A stretch of DNA of 64,000 nucleotides from the NCBI RefSeq assembly GCF_011090185.1, contig NZ_JAAFGS010000002.1, forward strand, positions 372,001 through 436,000, read 5' to 3'. Origin of the DNA: Saccharibacillus alkalitolerans (GTDB taxonomy: Bacteria > Bacillota > Bacilli > Paenibacillales > Paenibacillaceae). The translations under genes were made by a program, and so were the position numbers. Positions 55,266-63,777 of the stretch are shown here, one piece after another. The notes beneath the pieces are model-generated. The model ran no database searches and was not told the origin of the DNA. It was given only the letters and a program-made list of their open reading frames with translations. How positions within the stretch are numbered: the first letter of the stretch is position 1; the number at the start of each line of letters is the position of its first letter.

Positions 55266-56042
55266 ATGGAAAAAAGCATCATCTTTTTCGACCTTGACGG
55301 CACGCTGCTGAACGACGACAAACAAGTCAACGACTCGACCCGCGAGGCGATCGCCGCGCTGAAGGAACAGGGACATATCGTCGCGATCGCGACGGGACGG
55401 GCCCCTTTCTTTTTCGAGCATATCCGCAAAGAACTGAATATCGATACCTACGTCAGCTATAACGGCTCTTATGTCGTGCTGGAAGGCGAAGTGGTGTTCA
55501 CGAACCCGCTCAACGAAAAAGCGCTGCAGACGCTGACCGATCTCGCGCTGGAAAACGACCACGCCATCGTATACATGGACCATGAGGACATGCGCGCCAA
55601 TGTGCCGAACAGCGACCGCATCAACGAGAGCATCGGCACGCTGCAGGTGAACATCATGCCGACGCACGATCCGCTGTACTACAAGGACCGCTTTATCTAT
55701 CAATCGCTGCTCTTCTGCGCCGAAGGCGAAGAGAAGCCTTACGAGTCGCTGCTTCACGCGTTCGATTTCATTCGCTGGCATCCCTTCTCGGTCGACGTTC
55801 TTCCGGCGGGCGGCAGCAAGTTCAAAGGAATCGGCAAAATCACGGAAAAACTCGGCATCCCGGCGGAACGCCAATTCGCTTTCGGAGACGCGCTGAACGA
55901 CCTGGAGATGCTGAAAGGAATCCAAAACAGCGTCGCGATGGGCAACGGACTGTCGGAAGCGAAAGAAGCCGCCAAATGGATCACGACGTCGAATAACGAA
56001 GACGGCATCGCGCACGGACTGAAGCTGGCCGGACTGCTCTAA
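55266..56042 (+). CDS. Cof-type HAD-superfamily phosphatase (paralogue 1)
   Basis: A 258-residue Cof/YkrA-type HAD protein. Motif I is FFDLDGTLLNDD, motif II ATGRAP, then the C2B cap (about 85-190), the Lys/Gly segment PAGGSKFKGIGK, and motif IV GDALNDLEML. Family members remove phosphate from sugar phosphates, FMN or similar metabolites. GGAGGG precedes ATG 55266. The next gene is a close paralogue, 95 bases downstream. Confidence 0.93.
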   Translation: MEKSIIFFDLDGTLLNDDKQVNDSTREAIAALKEQGHIVAIATGRAPFFFEHIRKELNIDTYVSYNGSYVVLEGEVVFTNPLNEKALQTLTDLALENDHAIVYMDHEDMRANVPNSDRINESIGTLQVNIMPTHDPLYYKDRFIYQSLLFCAEGEEKPYESLLHAFDFIRWHPFSVDVLPAGGSKFKGIGKITEKLGIPAERQFAFGDALNDLEMLKGIQNSVAMGNGLSEAKEAAKWITTSNNEDGIAHGLKLAGLL

Positions 56043-56137
56043 GGGAGCGGCCGGAACGGCTCGTTTTCCGTCGGCCCTAGCAGGCTTCGAGAACGCGCGC
56101 CGGGCAGCATCCAAACTTAAGAAACGGGGGCGCAAGC

Positions 56138-56917
56138 ATGGAACAGAGCATTGTTTTTTTCGATATCGACGGCACGCTGGTGGACGAACAAAAAAAGGTT
56201 CCGCAGTCGGCCAAGGAAGCGGTAGCCGAGCTTAAGCGCCGGGGCCATATCGTCGCGATCGCGACCGGCCGGCCGCAGTTCATGTTCAAGGAAATCCGCG
56301 AAGAGCTGGGGATCGATACCTATGTCAGCTACAGCGGGCAGTATGTCGTGCTGAACGGCCAAGTCATCTACGCGAATCCGATCGACAAGCGTTCGCTGGA
56401 ACAGATGACGGAGATCGCGCTGAAACACAACCATCCGGTCATTCTGATCGACGACGAACAGATGAAAGCGACCGTGCCGGACGACGAATTCGTCGCGCAG
56501 GGCTTCGGCATGATGCTGAATTACATCTCGCTGTCGGAACCGGATCCGCATTTTTACAAAGAACGGTTCGTTTATCAGGCATCGCTGTTCTGCAGCGAAG
56601 CGGACGAAGCGCTGTACGAAGCGATCTTCCCTTCGCTGCATTTCATCCGCTGGAGCCCGCTGTCGGCGGACGTCCTCCCCGCGGGAGGAAGCAAGCTCGA
56701 AGGCATCCGCAAAATTACCGAAAAGCTAGGCATTCCGCCGGAGCGCCAGTACGCGTTCGGTGACGCGCTGAACGATCTTGAGATGCTTAGCGGCATTCCG
56801 AACAGCGTCGCGATGGGCAACGGAATGCCGGAAGCGAAGGAAGCCGCCAAGTGGGTCACGAAGACCAACGAGGACGACGGAATCGCCCACGGCTTGAAAA
56901 TGGTCGGGCTGCTGTAG
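56138..56917 (+). CDS. Cof-type HAD-superfamily phosphatase (paralogue 2)
   Basis: A 259-residue protein collinear with paralogue 1: FFDIDGTLVDEQ, ATGRPQF, PAGGSKLEGIRK and GDALNDLEML, and an identical end style GIAHGLKMVGLL. Much of the core is the same residue for residue, while the cap region (about 85-190), which selects the substrate, differs more. This indicates a tandem gene duplication with shifted specificity. ATG 56138 has a GGGGGC site upstream. Followed by a strong terminator. Confidence 0.93.
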   Translation: MEQSIVFFDIDGTLVDEQKKVPQSAKEAVAELKRRGHIVAIATGRPQFMFKEIREELGIDTYVSYSGQYVVLNGQVIYANPIDKRSLEQMTEIALKHNHPVILIDDEQMKATVPDDEFVAQGFGMMLNYISLSEPDPHFYKERFVYQASLFCSEADEALYEAIFPSLHFIRWSPLSADVLPAGGSKLEGIRKITEKLGIPPERQYAFGDALNDLEMLSGIPNSVAMGNGMPEAKEAAKWVTKTNEDDGIAHGLKMVGLL

Positions 56918-57019
56918 CGGAAGAGGAGTCTCCCCGCACGCCCCGCCTCAAGCTGCGTCTCTGCTTTTTCTGCGCTTGGGCGGGAACGGCTTTTCGACGG
57001 CACGAACTTTTCGAACAGA

Positions 57020-57051
57020 AAAAAGGACGGCGAAATTTCGCCGTCCTTTTT
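57020..57051. terminator. Bidirectional terminator, perfect 32-bp palindrome
   Basis: AAAAAGGACGGCGAAA is followed directly by its complement TTTCGCCGTCCTTTTT. It separates the convergent HAD and LCP genes. Confidence 0.92.
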
Positions 57052-57060
57052 GAAATCCTC

Positions 57061-58104
57061 TTAATTGGCCGTTCCCGTGCCGTCCGTCTCCGCGGCCTCC
57101 ACCTTCTCCTTGTTCTCCGGCTTCTCGGAATCCGGATTGTCCAACTTCCGCCGGACGTATTCTTTCAATTCATTCTCGTTTTTGACTTTCAATACCGCCG
57201 CGCGGCCGACGTAAGTCTCGTTGATCAGGTTCATCGGCGGAATCTGCTCGGTGCTTTCCAGCGTGCTCTGGTAGCTCGCCGAAGCCAGTTTCCACATATC
57301 GTCGACCGACAGGTTCGTATCGATGAAAGGCGCGACCTGATTCAAAATATCCGGCAGCTTCATGATCGAGGTGGTCGATTTCACCTTTTCGCTCAGCGCT
57401 TTGAGGAACTCGCGCTGCCGTTCGGTCCGCGAATAGTCGGACATCGCGTCGTGACGGAACCGCACGTACTGCAGCGCGGCGTCTCCGTTCAGATGCTGCT
57501 CGCCCTTTTTCAGATCGATGTCGTATTGATGCTTGTCGGCTTCGCTCGGATAATACATGTCTTTTTCCACGTAAAAGTCCACGCCGCCTACCGCATCGAC
57601 CAGCTTGATGAATCCCTGGAAGTCGGTATACATATAATATTGAACCGGCACGCCGAGGAGGTCGCTCACCGCCTGCATGGCCGTATTCGGGCCGTACGTA
57701 ATCGCGGTATTGATCCGGCCTTTTCCGTGCCCCGGAATCTCCGTGTACACGTCGCGCAAAATGGAGAGCAGATGCACGCTCTTCTTGACGGGGTCCAGGC
57801 TGACCACCAGCATGCTGTCGGAACGAGGCACGTCGTCGTCCTCCGCGTCGCGCGCGTCCACGCCCATCAGCAAAATGTTTACGGGTTCGGTCCCCTTCCA
57901 TTCCGGCGGAGCCGCGACTTTCAAGTCCTCGGTGCTCACCGCCTTGAACGGAGAGCTTTCGGGCGGCTTGCTCAAGCTTTCCAACCCCCGATACAGGGAC
58001 AAGACATAATAGGCCGCAAATCCTAACAGGAGCACCACGGCGGCGGCCGAGATGATTAAAATTTTCTTTTTCCCGGCGGTCATTCCGCTTTTTTTCGCTG
58101 TCAT
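57061..58104 (-). CDS. LytR-CpsA-Psr (LCP) family wall-polymer ligase
   Basis: A 347-residue membrane-anchored enzyme. A cytosolic basic start (KKSGMTAGKKK) leads to one membrane helix (ILIISAAAVVLLLGFAAYYVL). The LCP domain covers about 70-240: NILLMGVDARD, DSMLVVSLDP, LLSILRDVYTEIPGHG, and the Arg-rich YVRFRHDAMSDYSRTERQ segment that binds the lipid pyrophosphate. LCP proteins move teichoic acids or other glycopolymers from lipid carrier to peptidoglycan. In an SLH-rich cell such polymers are the SLH anchor. ATG 58104 has AAAGGAAG upstream; the longer reading from 58242 is unsupported. The C-terminal tail is acidic and disordered. Confidence 0.92.
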   Translation of the reverse strand: MTAKKSGMTAGKKKILIISAAAVVLLLGFAAYYVLSLYRGLESLSKPPESSPFKAVSTEDLKVAAPPEWKGTEPVNILLMGVDARDAEDDDVPRSDSMLVVSLDPVKKSVHLLSILRDVYTEIPGHGKGRINTAITYGPNTAMQAVSDLLGVPVQYYMYTDFQGFIKLVDAVGGVDFYVEKDMYYPSEADKHQYDIDLKKGEQHLNGDAALQYVRFRHDAMSDYSRTERQREFLKALSEKVKSTTSIMKLPDILNQVAPFIDTNLSVDDMWKLASASYQSTLESTEQIPPMNLINETYVGRAAVLKVKNENELKEYVRRKLDNPDSEKPENKEKVEAAETDGTGTAN

Positions 58105-58304
58105 TCCGATTCTTCCTTTCTTCATTCGCTCGAAAGGCGCGATTTCCCGAATCCGGCACATCGCCGGAGACGACGAAGAGAACGCCGACTCCCGGAATTG
58201 TTCCGGATTCTTTGCCTTTGTTCGCTGTTTTCCGCTCTGCATTTCCTGCTCGTCTCCATCATAAAGAGCTCATGTGGCGAAAGTTTGATCAGGATGTAAA
58301 CAAA

Positions 58305-58460
58305 ATGTCACAAAAACCGAGCGGGATGCGGCTGAAGAACTTGCAGGACAAGCAGCCCGAAAAGCCCGCCGTCCAAAGGGACGGCAGGCCGAAAAAGACG
58401 TCGGGCCGATACGAACCGCCGCCGAACGCGGCAGCGGCGCAGATTATTGAAAACGAATGA
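58305..58460 (+). CDS. Possible small protein (51 residues)
   Basis: A short reading frame starting MSQKPSGMRLKNLQD, basic and Pro-rich, no known domain. It may instead begin at ATG 58272 (62 residues). The start signals are weak (AGGATG). Its last 17 bases overlap the 3' end of the convergent lipoprotein gene. It fills the 339-bp gap 58105-58443, in which I see no other gene. Confidence 0.4.
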   Translation: MSQKPSGMRLKNLQDKQPEKPAVQRDGRPKKTSGRYEPPPNAAAAQIIENE

Positions 58461-59607
58461 CGAACGCTTGACGCCCTTCCGTGTCCCCCGGGGCATAGGA
58501 CTGCGACGCGTACAATTTCGAACCGTAAATAAGCAGATTGCCGCTATCGTCGGGGCTCCAGGTCAGCAGCTCGGGCAGCAGGCCGTGATAGACCGGCTCG
58601 TTGTACAGCACGTTCTTCCCCTGCATTTTTCCCGCGTATATGGTTTCTTGGTCGTACAGGGAATAAGCGATACGGCTTTCGTCCTGGGAAAGCGCGAAAC
58701 TGTCCACCTTTTCCAGCAGCACGGCAAGCGCGCCGTTTCTCCGGTCGTATTGATACAGCGTCCCTTCCGTTCCGAGGAACAGAAATTGATCGGAACCGAT
58801 CCATTCCGTATGCTCCGACTCGATCGAATGGGTATAAACGATCTCGATTGCGTTTCCGCGCACCGTACCGAGAAGAACCTCTTTATCGTCGTTTCTGGAC
58901 TTTTTGAAAGCAGTCAGCAGAACGCTCCGTCCGTCGTCGGAGACGTCGGCGCTCAGCAGCGTCCTGCCTTCGACGGCTTCGTCAGATCCGTCGATCCGGT
59001 ACACGCGCGCTTTGCCCGAGCTCACCTCGTACACTCCGACCCGCGCGTCGCCGCCTCCGCTCGGATCGACGGTCAGATATACCAGATAGCGCCCGTTATC
59101 CGACCAACCGAAGTTCTGAATGAACGCGGGACTCGGCATGGCGCTCGTCGGAATCGCCGTCGTTTGGGCATTGGCCAGCGAAACGATTTGCAGCGCGGAT
59201 GACGTACGGGAAGCGGAAGACGGGGTCTCGGCGATGAACCGGCCGTCGGGAGAGAGGACGCCTTCCGTCGTGTCCGGCTTGACTCTGCGCAGCGTATCGC
59301 TTTGTTCGTAAGGAAAAGCGATACGGTTGATCATCGCGGCGCCCGTCTCGTCCCGTTCCCGGGCAAAAGCCAGCACGCCGCCGGAAGCCGACCAGCCCAG
59401 TATCCGTTCGTTCCGGGTAAACGATTCGGGCAGCCGATAAATGTCCGCGATATGGAACGATTCGAATTTCCGTCCTCCGATGCCCGGCTCGTCCGTACCG
59501 TCCGACATGACGATGGTAGCCGTCTTCATTCCCGAACCGCAGCCGGAGAAGAGGACGGAAAGCACACAGACGGCGGCAAGCAGGAAAACCGTTTTTTTAT
59601 TATTCAT
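58444..59607 (-). CDS. Lipoprotein with beta-propeller-like repeats, third gene of a two-component operon
   Basis: A 387-residue lipoprotein. The signal peptide ends in lipobox FSGC. The rest looks like a TolB/DPP4-type beta-propeller: repeated blade endings such as ILGWSASGGVLAFARE, VLSPDGRFIAE, FGWSDNGRYLVYLT, DVSDDGRSVLLTA and ALSQDESRIAYSL. The ATG overlaps the stop of the histidine kinase gene (ATGA), so kinase and lipoprotein are made together. A role as an outside sensor partner or as output of the two-component system is likely, but I do not recognise a named family. Confidence 0.82.
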   Translation of the reverse strand: MNNKKTVFLLAAVCVLSVLFSGCGSGMKTATIVMSDGTDEPGIGGRKFESFHIADIYRLPESFTRNERILGWSASGGVLAFARERDETGAAMINRIAFPYEQSDTLRRVKPDTTEGVLSPDGRFIAETPSSASRTSSALQIVSLANAQTTAIPTSAMPSPAFIQNFGWSDNGRYLVYLTVDPSGGGDARVGVYEVSSGKARVYRIDGSDEAVEGRTLLSADVSDDGRSVLLTAFKKSRNDDKEVLLGTVRGNAIEIVYTHSIESEHTEWIGSDQFLFLGTEGTLYQYDRRNGALAVLLEKVDSFALSQDESRIAYSLYDQETIYAGKMQGKNVLYNEPVYHGLLPELLTWSPDDSGNLLIYGSKLYASQSYAPGDTEGRQAFVIRFQ

Positions 59608-61067
59608 CTCCGCTCCCCCTTCCCTTCCGCATCCATTCCTGCGAGTTCGACCGTAACCGCCGTGTGGCCGTCCGCATGCGTCAAAGCGATCGAGCCGCCG
59701 TGATCGTCGACGATCGATTTAACGATGCCAAGCCCGAGCCCCGAGCTCCCGTCTTCCCTCGTTCCGCCGCCCGTCCCGCGGAACGGACGGAACAATTCGT
59801 CAAGGCGTTCGGTCTCGATCGGCTCGCTGGGATTATCGAAAACGAACAGCGCTCTGCCGTCCCGTTCGCGCGCCGAGACGGAGATCCGCGAAACCGGCAG
59901 GCTGTATTTGATGGCGTTGTCGATGAGATTGATAAACAGCTGCCGCAGCCGGTCGCTCTGGCCGGTCACAAGCAGATCTTCGTCGATCTCCCACACGATG
60001 CTTTTCTTGTAGCGCTGCGTCCGAATGGTCATCGATTCGCACACGTCACGCAAAATCCGGCCGGCCGGAACCGGCTCCAGCTCGTTTTCCGGCGGATTTT
60101 TGCGCGCCATCTCGAGCAGCCGGATCACCATTTCGTGCAGCCGCTTGCTTTCCTGGATAATATGATTCATGCCTTTTTCGAAAAATTCGCGGTCCTGCGT
60201 CTCCTTCTGCCGGATCAGCTCCGCATAACCGAGAATCGACGTTAACGGCGTCTTCAGCTCATGGGTCACGTTGTCGAAAAACAGCTTCTCCTGCTCGTTC
60301 AGCTCTTTCAGCCGGTCCCTGTCCTTTTGAATAATGGCGATCTGACGGTCGAGCTGGGCGATCATATCGTTGAAGTTGTCGGCCAGCCGGCCGATCTCGT
60401 CTTTGCGCTTGAAGCGAAGGCGGACGTTCAGATTCCCGTTCTTCACTTCGTTCGAAGCGCGGGTCAGCCGGACGAGCGGGATGGTGATATGCCGGGACAG
60501 CACGTAAGAAAACAGGAACGCCGCGGCAAAGATCAGAACGGTCACGTAAAACACGATATCCAAAATCCGGCCGGTCTGCGCGTACAGCGGGCTGAAATCT
60601 TTGGCGAAACGCAGAATGCCCACCTTCGTTCCGTCGATGACGACGGGATACGAAAACAGCACCGAGGCCCGAGTGGAGTCGTACGCGATGCTGTAAGCGG
60701 TCTGACCGCCGATCGCGCGCCGAAGGTCGCTGGTCGTCACGCCGGTGAACTTCGATTTCTCCGTGGCATACAGCAGCTCTCCGTCCACCGTGTAGACGCC
60801 CGCGATGCTGCCGGTCGCATGGTTGAGGTCGGCGGCCATCTCCTGAGCCATCTGACCGAAGTAAAGCTCGTTGTTCGTGAAATGATTGATCAGGAAAGCC
60901 TGCCGTACGTACACGCTGCTGTTGTTTTTCAAGTCGGCCAATTCGGAGGTGACGCGCTCCTGGTTGCTCGTGAAGATCGTTTCCTTGACGGCGCTGTTAA
61001 GAACGAGGAAGGAAACGAGAAAAATCAGGAAAAAACCGGCCAAAAACTTGGTGCTGATCCTCTTCAT
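59604..61067 (-). CDS. Sensor histidine kinase
   Basis: A 487-residue membrane kinase. Two helices (about 8-25 and 170-190) flank an extracellular domain of about 145 residues, PAS/dCache-like (GVYTVDGELLYATE). A HAMP domain follows (IPLVRLTRASNEV), then the H-box FFDNVTHELKTPLTS (His 269), N-box INLIDNAIKYS and G-box SSGLGLGIVKS. It autophosphorylates and passes phosphate to the response regulator encoded just upstream. The ATG overlaps the regulator stop (ATGA) and its stop overlaps the lipoprotein start, so all three are coupled. Confidence 0.93.
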   Translation of the reverse strand: MKRISTKFLAGFFLIFLVSFLVLNSAVKETIFTSNQERVTSELADLKNNSSVYVRQAFLINHFTNNELYFGQMAQEMAADLNHATGSIAGVYTVDGELLYATEKSKFTGVTTSDLRRAIGGQTAYSIAYDSTRASVLFSYPVVIDGTKVGILRFAKDFSPLYAQTGRILDIVFYVTVLIFAAAFLFSYVLSRHITIPLVRLTRASNEVKNGNLNVRLRFKRKDEIGRLADNFNDMIAQLDRQIAIIQKDRDRLKELNEQEKLFFDNVTHELKTPLTSILGYAELIRQKETQDREFFEKGMNHIIQESKRLHEMVIRLLEMARKNPPENELEPVPAGRILRDVCESMTIRTQRYKKSIVWEIDEDLLVTGQSDRLRQLFINLIDNAIKYSLPVSRISVSARERDGRALFVFDNPSEPIETERLDELFRPFRGTGGGTREDGSSGLGLGIVKSIVDDHGGSIALTHADGHTAVTVELAGMDAEGKGERR

Positions 61068-61774
61068 GAGCCGCTTCCCGGCGGTTTTTCGAATTTATAG
61101 CCGATGCCGAACACTGTCGCGATCCGCTGGCCTCCGTCTCCCAGCTTCTTGCGCAGCCGCTGGATATGGGTGTCGACGGTCCGCGTGTCCCCGGCGAATT
61201 GATAGCCCCATACGAGATCGAGCAGCTCGGAACGGGTAAACGTCTGTCCCGGACGCTTGACCAGCGTCAGCAGCAGATCGAATTCTTTGGGCGTCAATTC
61301 CACGGATTCTTCGCCGATCCGGACTTCGCGCTCCCGGACTCCGATCGTCAGCTCTCCGGCGCGGATTTCTTCGCTTCTCTCTCCGCCCGGCTCCTCTTCC
61401 GTCTGAACGGTCCGGCGCAAAATCGTCCGCACCCGGGCGACTACCTCGCGCAGGTCGAACGGCTTGGTGATGTAATCGTCCGCGCCGAACTCCAGGCCCA
61501 GCACTTTATCCGTAATGTCCGACTTGGCGGTGATCATAAGAATGGGGATATTGTGGGTCGCGGTTACTTTTTTGCAAATATCGAGTCCGCTCTGGTCCGG
61601 CAGCATCCAATCGAGCAGCAGCAGATCGGGAACGAATTGTTCCAGTTCGGCCAGACCGCGCGCTCCGTTCGGAGCGGTCCGCGTCTGGAAGCCCTCCATC
61701 GCGAGTCCGTAGGCCAGCAGGTCGGCGATGGGAGCATCGTCTTCGACAATCAATATTTTCGCGTTATTCAGCAT
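61064..61774 (-). CDS. OmpR-family response regulator
   Basis: A 236-residue regulator. The receiver domain has the acidic pocket VEDD, phospho-acceptor Asp 55 in LLLLDWMLPD, the Thr/Ala switch ITAKSD and the Lys in YITKPF. The C-terminal winged helix includes LTPKEFDLLLTLVKRPG and DTHIQRLRKKLGD, the DNA-recognition part. First gene of the RR-HK-lipoprotein operon. A TATAGT box on the minus strand at 61810-61815 with TTTCAT 17 bases further upstream could be its promoter. Confidence 0.93.
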   Translation of the reverse strand: MLNNAKILIVEDDAPIADLLAYGLAMEGFQTRTAPNGARGLAELEQFVPDLLLLDWMLPDQSGLDICKKVTATHNIPILMITAKSDITDKVLGLEFGADDYITKPFDLREVVARVRTILRRTVQTEEEPGGERSEEIRAGELTIGVREREVRIGEESVELTPKEFDLLLTLVKRPGQTFTRSELLDLVWGYQFAGDTRTVDTHIQRLRKKLGDGGQRIATVFGIGYKFEKPPGSGS

Positions 61775-61865
61775 TGAACAGCCTCTTCTCTTTTTTACTC
61801 GCTATTTAAACTATATCGGTTTTGCCCCCGGAATGAAAAGGAGCCCGCGTACTTCAGCGACCGTA

Positions 61866-61874
61866 TGCTATAAT
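61866..61874 (+). promoter_or_regulatory. Extended -10 promoter of the 164-residue hypothetical gene
   Basis: TGCTATAAT, a perfect extended -10, 42 bases before the start codon. Confidence 0.7.
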
Positions 61875-61915
61875 GACAAGCAGATCAATTCACTCCACTG
61901 GAGGTTCACTTTTAT

Positions 61916-62410
61916 ATGCTTACTTTCGAACAAAAGCTCGCCATTTTGGATTCGTTTCCGGAACTTACGCGCAACGACGTCTCGCTCGGACGGGTGAATT
62001 ATCACTTCGAGGGCAGCGCCCACGAGAAGAAAACGGTCGGCTACCGCTTCCATCCGAACGGCAACGGCTACGTATTCGCCGGACTGGTCGGCGATTACGA
62101 CACGGACGACAAAGGCTTCGTCAACGTCCGCGACTATACCGAGGCGCAGCTGCGCGAAATCGTCGACGCGTCGATTCGTTCGCTGGCTCCGGCCGAAGGC
62201 GCATCCGCGCCGAAGCGCGGCTCCGCGGATTCGGCGCAGTCTCCGGGCGACGAGATTTGGACCGACGAAGAAGGTCAGGAGCTGATCCTGAAATTCGAGG
62301 ACGAGACGTTCTTCGTCTACTCCGGCTTCAGCCTGGAAATGGCGTTCGAGACGCGCGAGGAAGCGGAAGAGTATCTGGCGGAAGAAGGATTTTCGTTCAA
62401 CCGCAAATAA
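61916..62410 (+). CDS. Conserved hypothetical protein
   Basis: A 164-residue acidic protein I cannot assign. It starts MLTFEQKLAILDSF, has an N-terminal beta-rich half (VNYHFEGSAHEKKTVGYRF, then FAGLVGDYD), a Ser/Ala-rich linker (about 95-115) and a C-terminal half with LILKFEDETFFVYSG and an acidic helix. No signal peptide or membrane helix. GGAGG 11 bases upstream and an extended -10 promoter support expression. Similar small proteins are, from memory, common in Paenibacillus without known function. Monocistronic. Confidence 0.8.
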   Translation: MLTFEQKLAILDSFPELTRNDVSLGRVNYHFEGSAHEKKTVGYRFHPNGNGYVFAGLVGDYDTDDKGFVNVRDYTEAQLREIVDASIRSLAPAEGASAPKRGSADSAQSPGDEIWTDEEGQELILKFEDETFFVYSGFSLEMAFETREEAEEYLAEEGFSFNRK

Positions 62411-62472
62411 GCGTCGGGCAGCGTCTTTCGGCGATCCGACGCGTCGGACGCGGGCGACGCCGACACCGCGAA

Positions 62473-62516
62473 AAAACCGCTTGGAGACACGTTCGAACGT
62501 GTCTCCAAGCGGTTTT
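62473..62516. terminator. Bidirectional terminator, perfect 44-bp palindrome
   Basis: Arms of 22 bp run from AAAACCGC through GGAGACACG to the centre GTTCGAAC with no loop mismatch. It separates the convergent hypothetical genes and has T-runs on both sides. Confidence 0.9.
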
Positions 62517-62540
62517 CGGCATTTTCCGCCGTATAGGTTA

Positions 62541-63065
62541 TCAGAAAAACGTGCCGCTGATCACTTTTGCTATCGCTTTCTGCCAAAAAGGACGCTGACC
62601 GCGAAGCACTTCGATGCCTTGCATGACCGCGACCCATTCGTATTCGCCGACGGCCGATTCCATGCCGTCTTCGGTTTGCAGACAATACTCGCCGCTTTTC
62701 AACCAATGCTTCTTCATATCGACGAAAGCCGCTTCTTTGTTCGTCCCTTTGATCCGATATCCGCCGATATCCGATTCGATCCGGTAGTAACCGCGCTGCC
62801 CCGCGTCGTATCCGAAGTAGGTTTCGGTTCCGTTTTTTTCCCGGCTCAGGCGTCCTACGATCTCTTCCCTCGCGTCACGGACCGTCCATTTGTTCGGCGA
62901 ACGTTCCAGACAGCCGCGGTACAGCACGTAATCTTCGCCGTCCAGCACATAGAGACCGTTTTCGCCTTCTCCTTTGTAATCGATCGATCCTTTCCGATTC
63001 CCGCCGATCTGACGGATGACGCCTTTGCCGAACGGCCTTTTTTGTCCGCAGAAATAAAGCTCCAT
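62541..63065 (-). CDS. Hypothetical protein, tubby/LURP-like fold suspected
   Basis: A 174-residue protein. The pattern KWTVRDAREEIVGRLSREKN, then YYRIESDIGGYRIKG and EYEWVAVMQGIEVL near the end, looks like the antiparallel beta-barrel of tubby C-terminal/LURP-one proteins, which in bacteria may bind membrane lipids. No membrane helix. Its C-terminal motif resembles that of the partial protein at the window edge (DYELVAVVMGVNAI). GGGGAGG precedes ATG 63065. It lies 48 bases after the SLOG gene, on the same strand, so it is probably the last gene of that operon. Confidence 0.72.
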   Translation of the reverse strand: MELYFCGQKRPFGKGVIRQIGGNRKGSIDYKGEGENGLYVLDGEDYVLYRGCLERSPNKWTVRDAREEIVGRLSREKNGTETYFGYDAGQRGYYRIESDIGGYRIKGTNKEAAFVDMKKHWLKSGEYCLQTEDGMESAVGEYEWVAVMQGIEVLRGQRPFWQKAIAKVISGTFF

Positions 63066-63113
63066 GCCTGCCTCCCCCTCGGGTTTGATGCCGACACCTT
63101 TTGATATTTCGTG

Positions 63114-63698
63114 CTAACTCCAATCTCCTCCGTCGCCCTGAGCCTCGACCAGATCGGCCTGCATGTCGTCCGCTACCGACTGAATGTCTTCGGGCGTGAT
63201 CTGGATCAGCGTATACCCTTCCTCGTCGCGCATCTTGAGCGCCGCCTCCCGGAAATAGCGAGGGCTGCCGGGCGCGGCTTCGTCGTCGTACACCAGCAGC
63301 ATGCCGTCCGATTTGCGCAGCAGCAGCCCGTCTCTCGCTTTGAACTGCCACGGTCCGCTGTACGGCTCCTTGCTCACCAGCCCGTAGTAGTCGATTTTTT
63401 TAAGCAGGTTCTGCCAATAGTCCTTCTTCTCGTCGCTCCACTTCTCGTCCATGCCCGCAAACGCGGCCAGCACGGACAGCTTGAGCTGCGGATAATCTTC
63501 TTTGAGTTCGATCGCCGCTTCGCATGCCCACAGATCGACGCCGTACTGGCCGGGAGTGATGACCCACTCCAGCCCTTCCTCGATCAGCGGAATCAGCCGG
63601 CGCTTGATCGCCTCGCGAATGAACGGAATGCCCGGATGCTTCTGGTTGAAAATGCCGAGCTCGTTCGCGCGGTAGCCGGTGACCAGCAAATTTTTCAC
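63114..63698 (-). CDS. ypsA: SLOG-family protein, YpsA/DUF1273 type
   Basis: A 194-residue protein with the YpsA layout: N-terminal VTGYRANELGIF, the central EEGLEWVITPGQYGVDLWA with the conserved G-Q-x-G-V motif, and KSDGMLLVYDDEAAPGSPRYF near the C-terminus. SLOG domains have a Rossmann fold and bind nucleotides or their derivatives; YpsA of B. subtilis affects cell division and oxidative-stress tolerance. GTG 63698 follows GGGGAGG by 10 bases. It sits between two tubby-like genes, not beside gpsB as in Bacillus. Confidence 0.88.
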   Translation of the reverse strand: MKNLLVTGYRANELGIFNQKHPGIPFIREAIKRRLIPLIEEGLEWVITPGQYGVDLWACEAAIELKEDYPQLKLSVLAAFAGMDEKWSDEKKDYWQNLLKKIDYYGLVSKEPYSGPWQFKARDGLLLRKSDGMLLVYDDEAAPGSPRYFREAALKMRDEEGYTLIQITPEDIQSVADDMQADLVEAQGDGGDWS

Positions 63699-63777
63699 GT
63701 TGATGCAGCCTCCCCGATCCTTTTGATTCCAGTGTACCATAAGTGCCGGAGAGCCTGCCGGTCATGCCCGGCCGACC

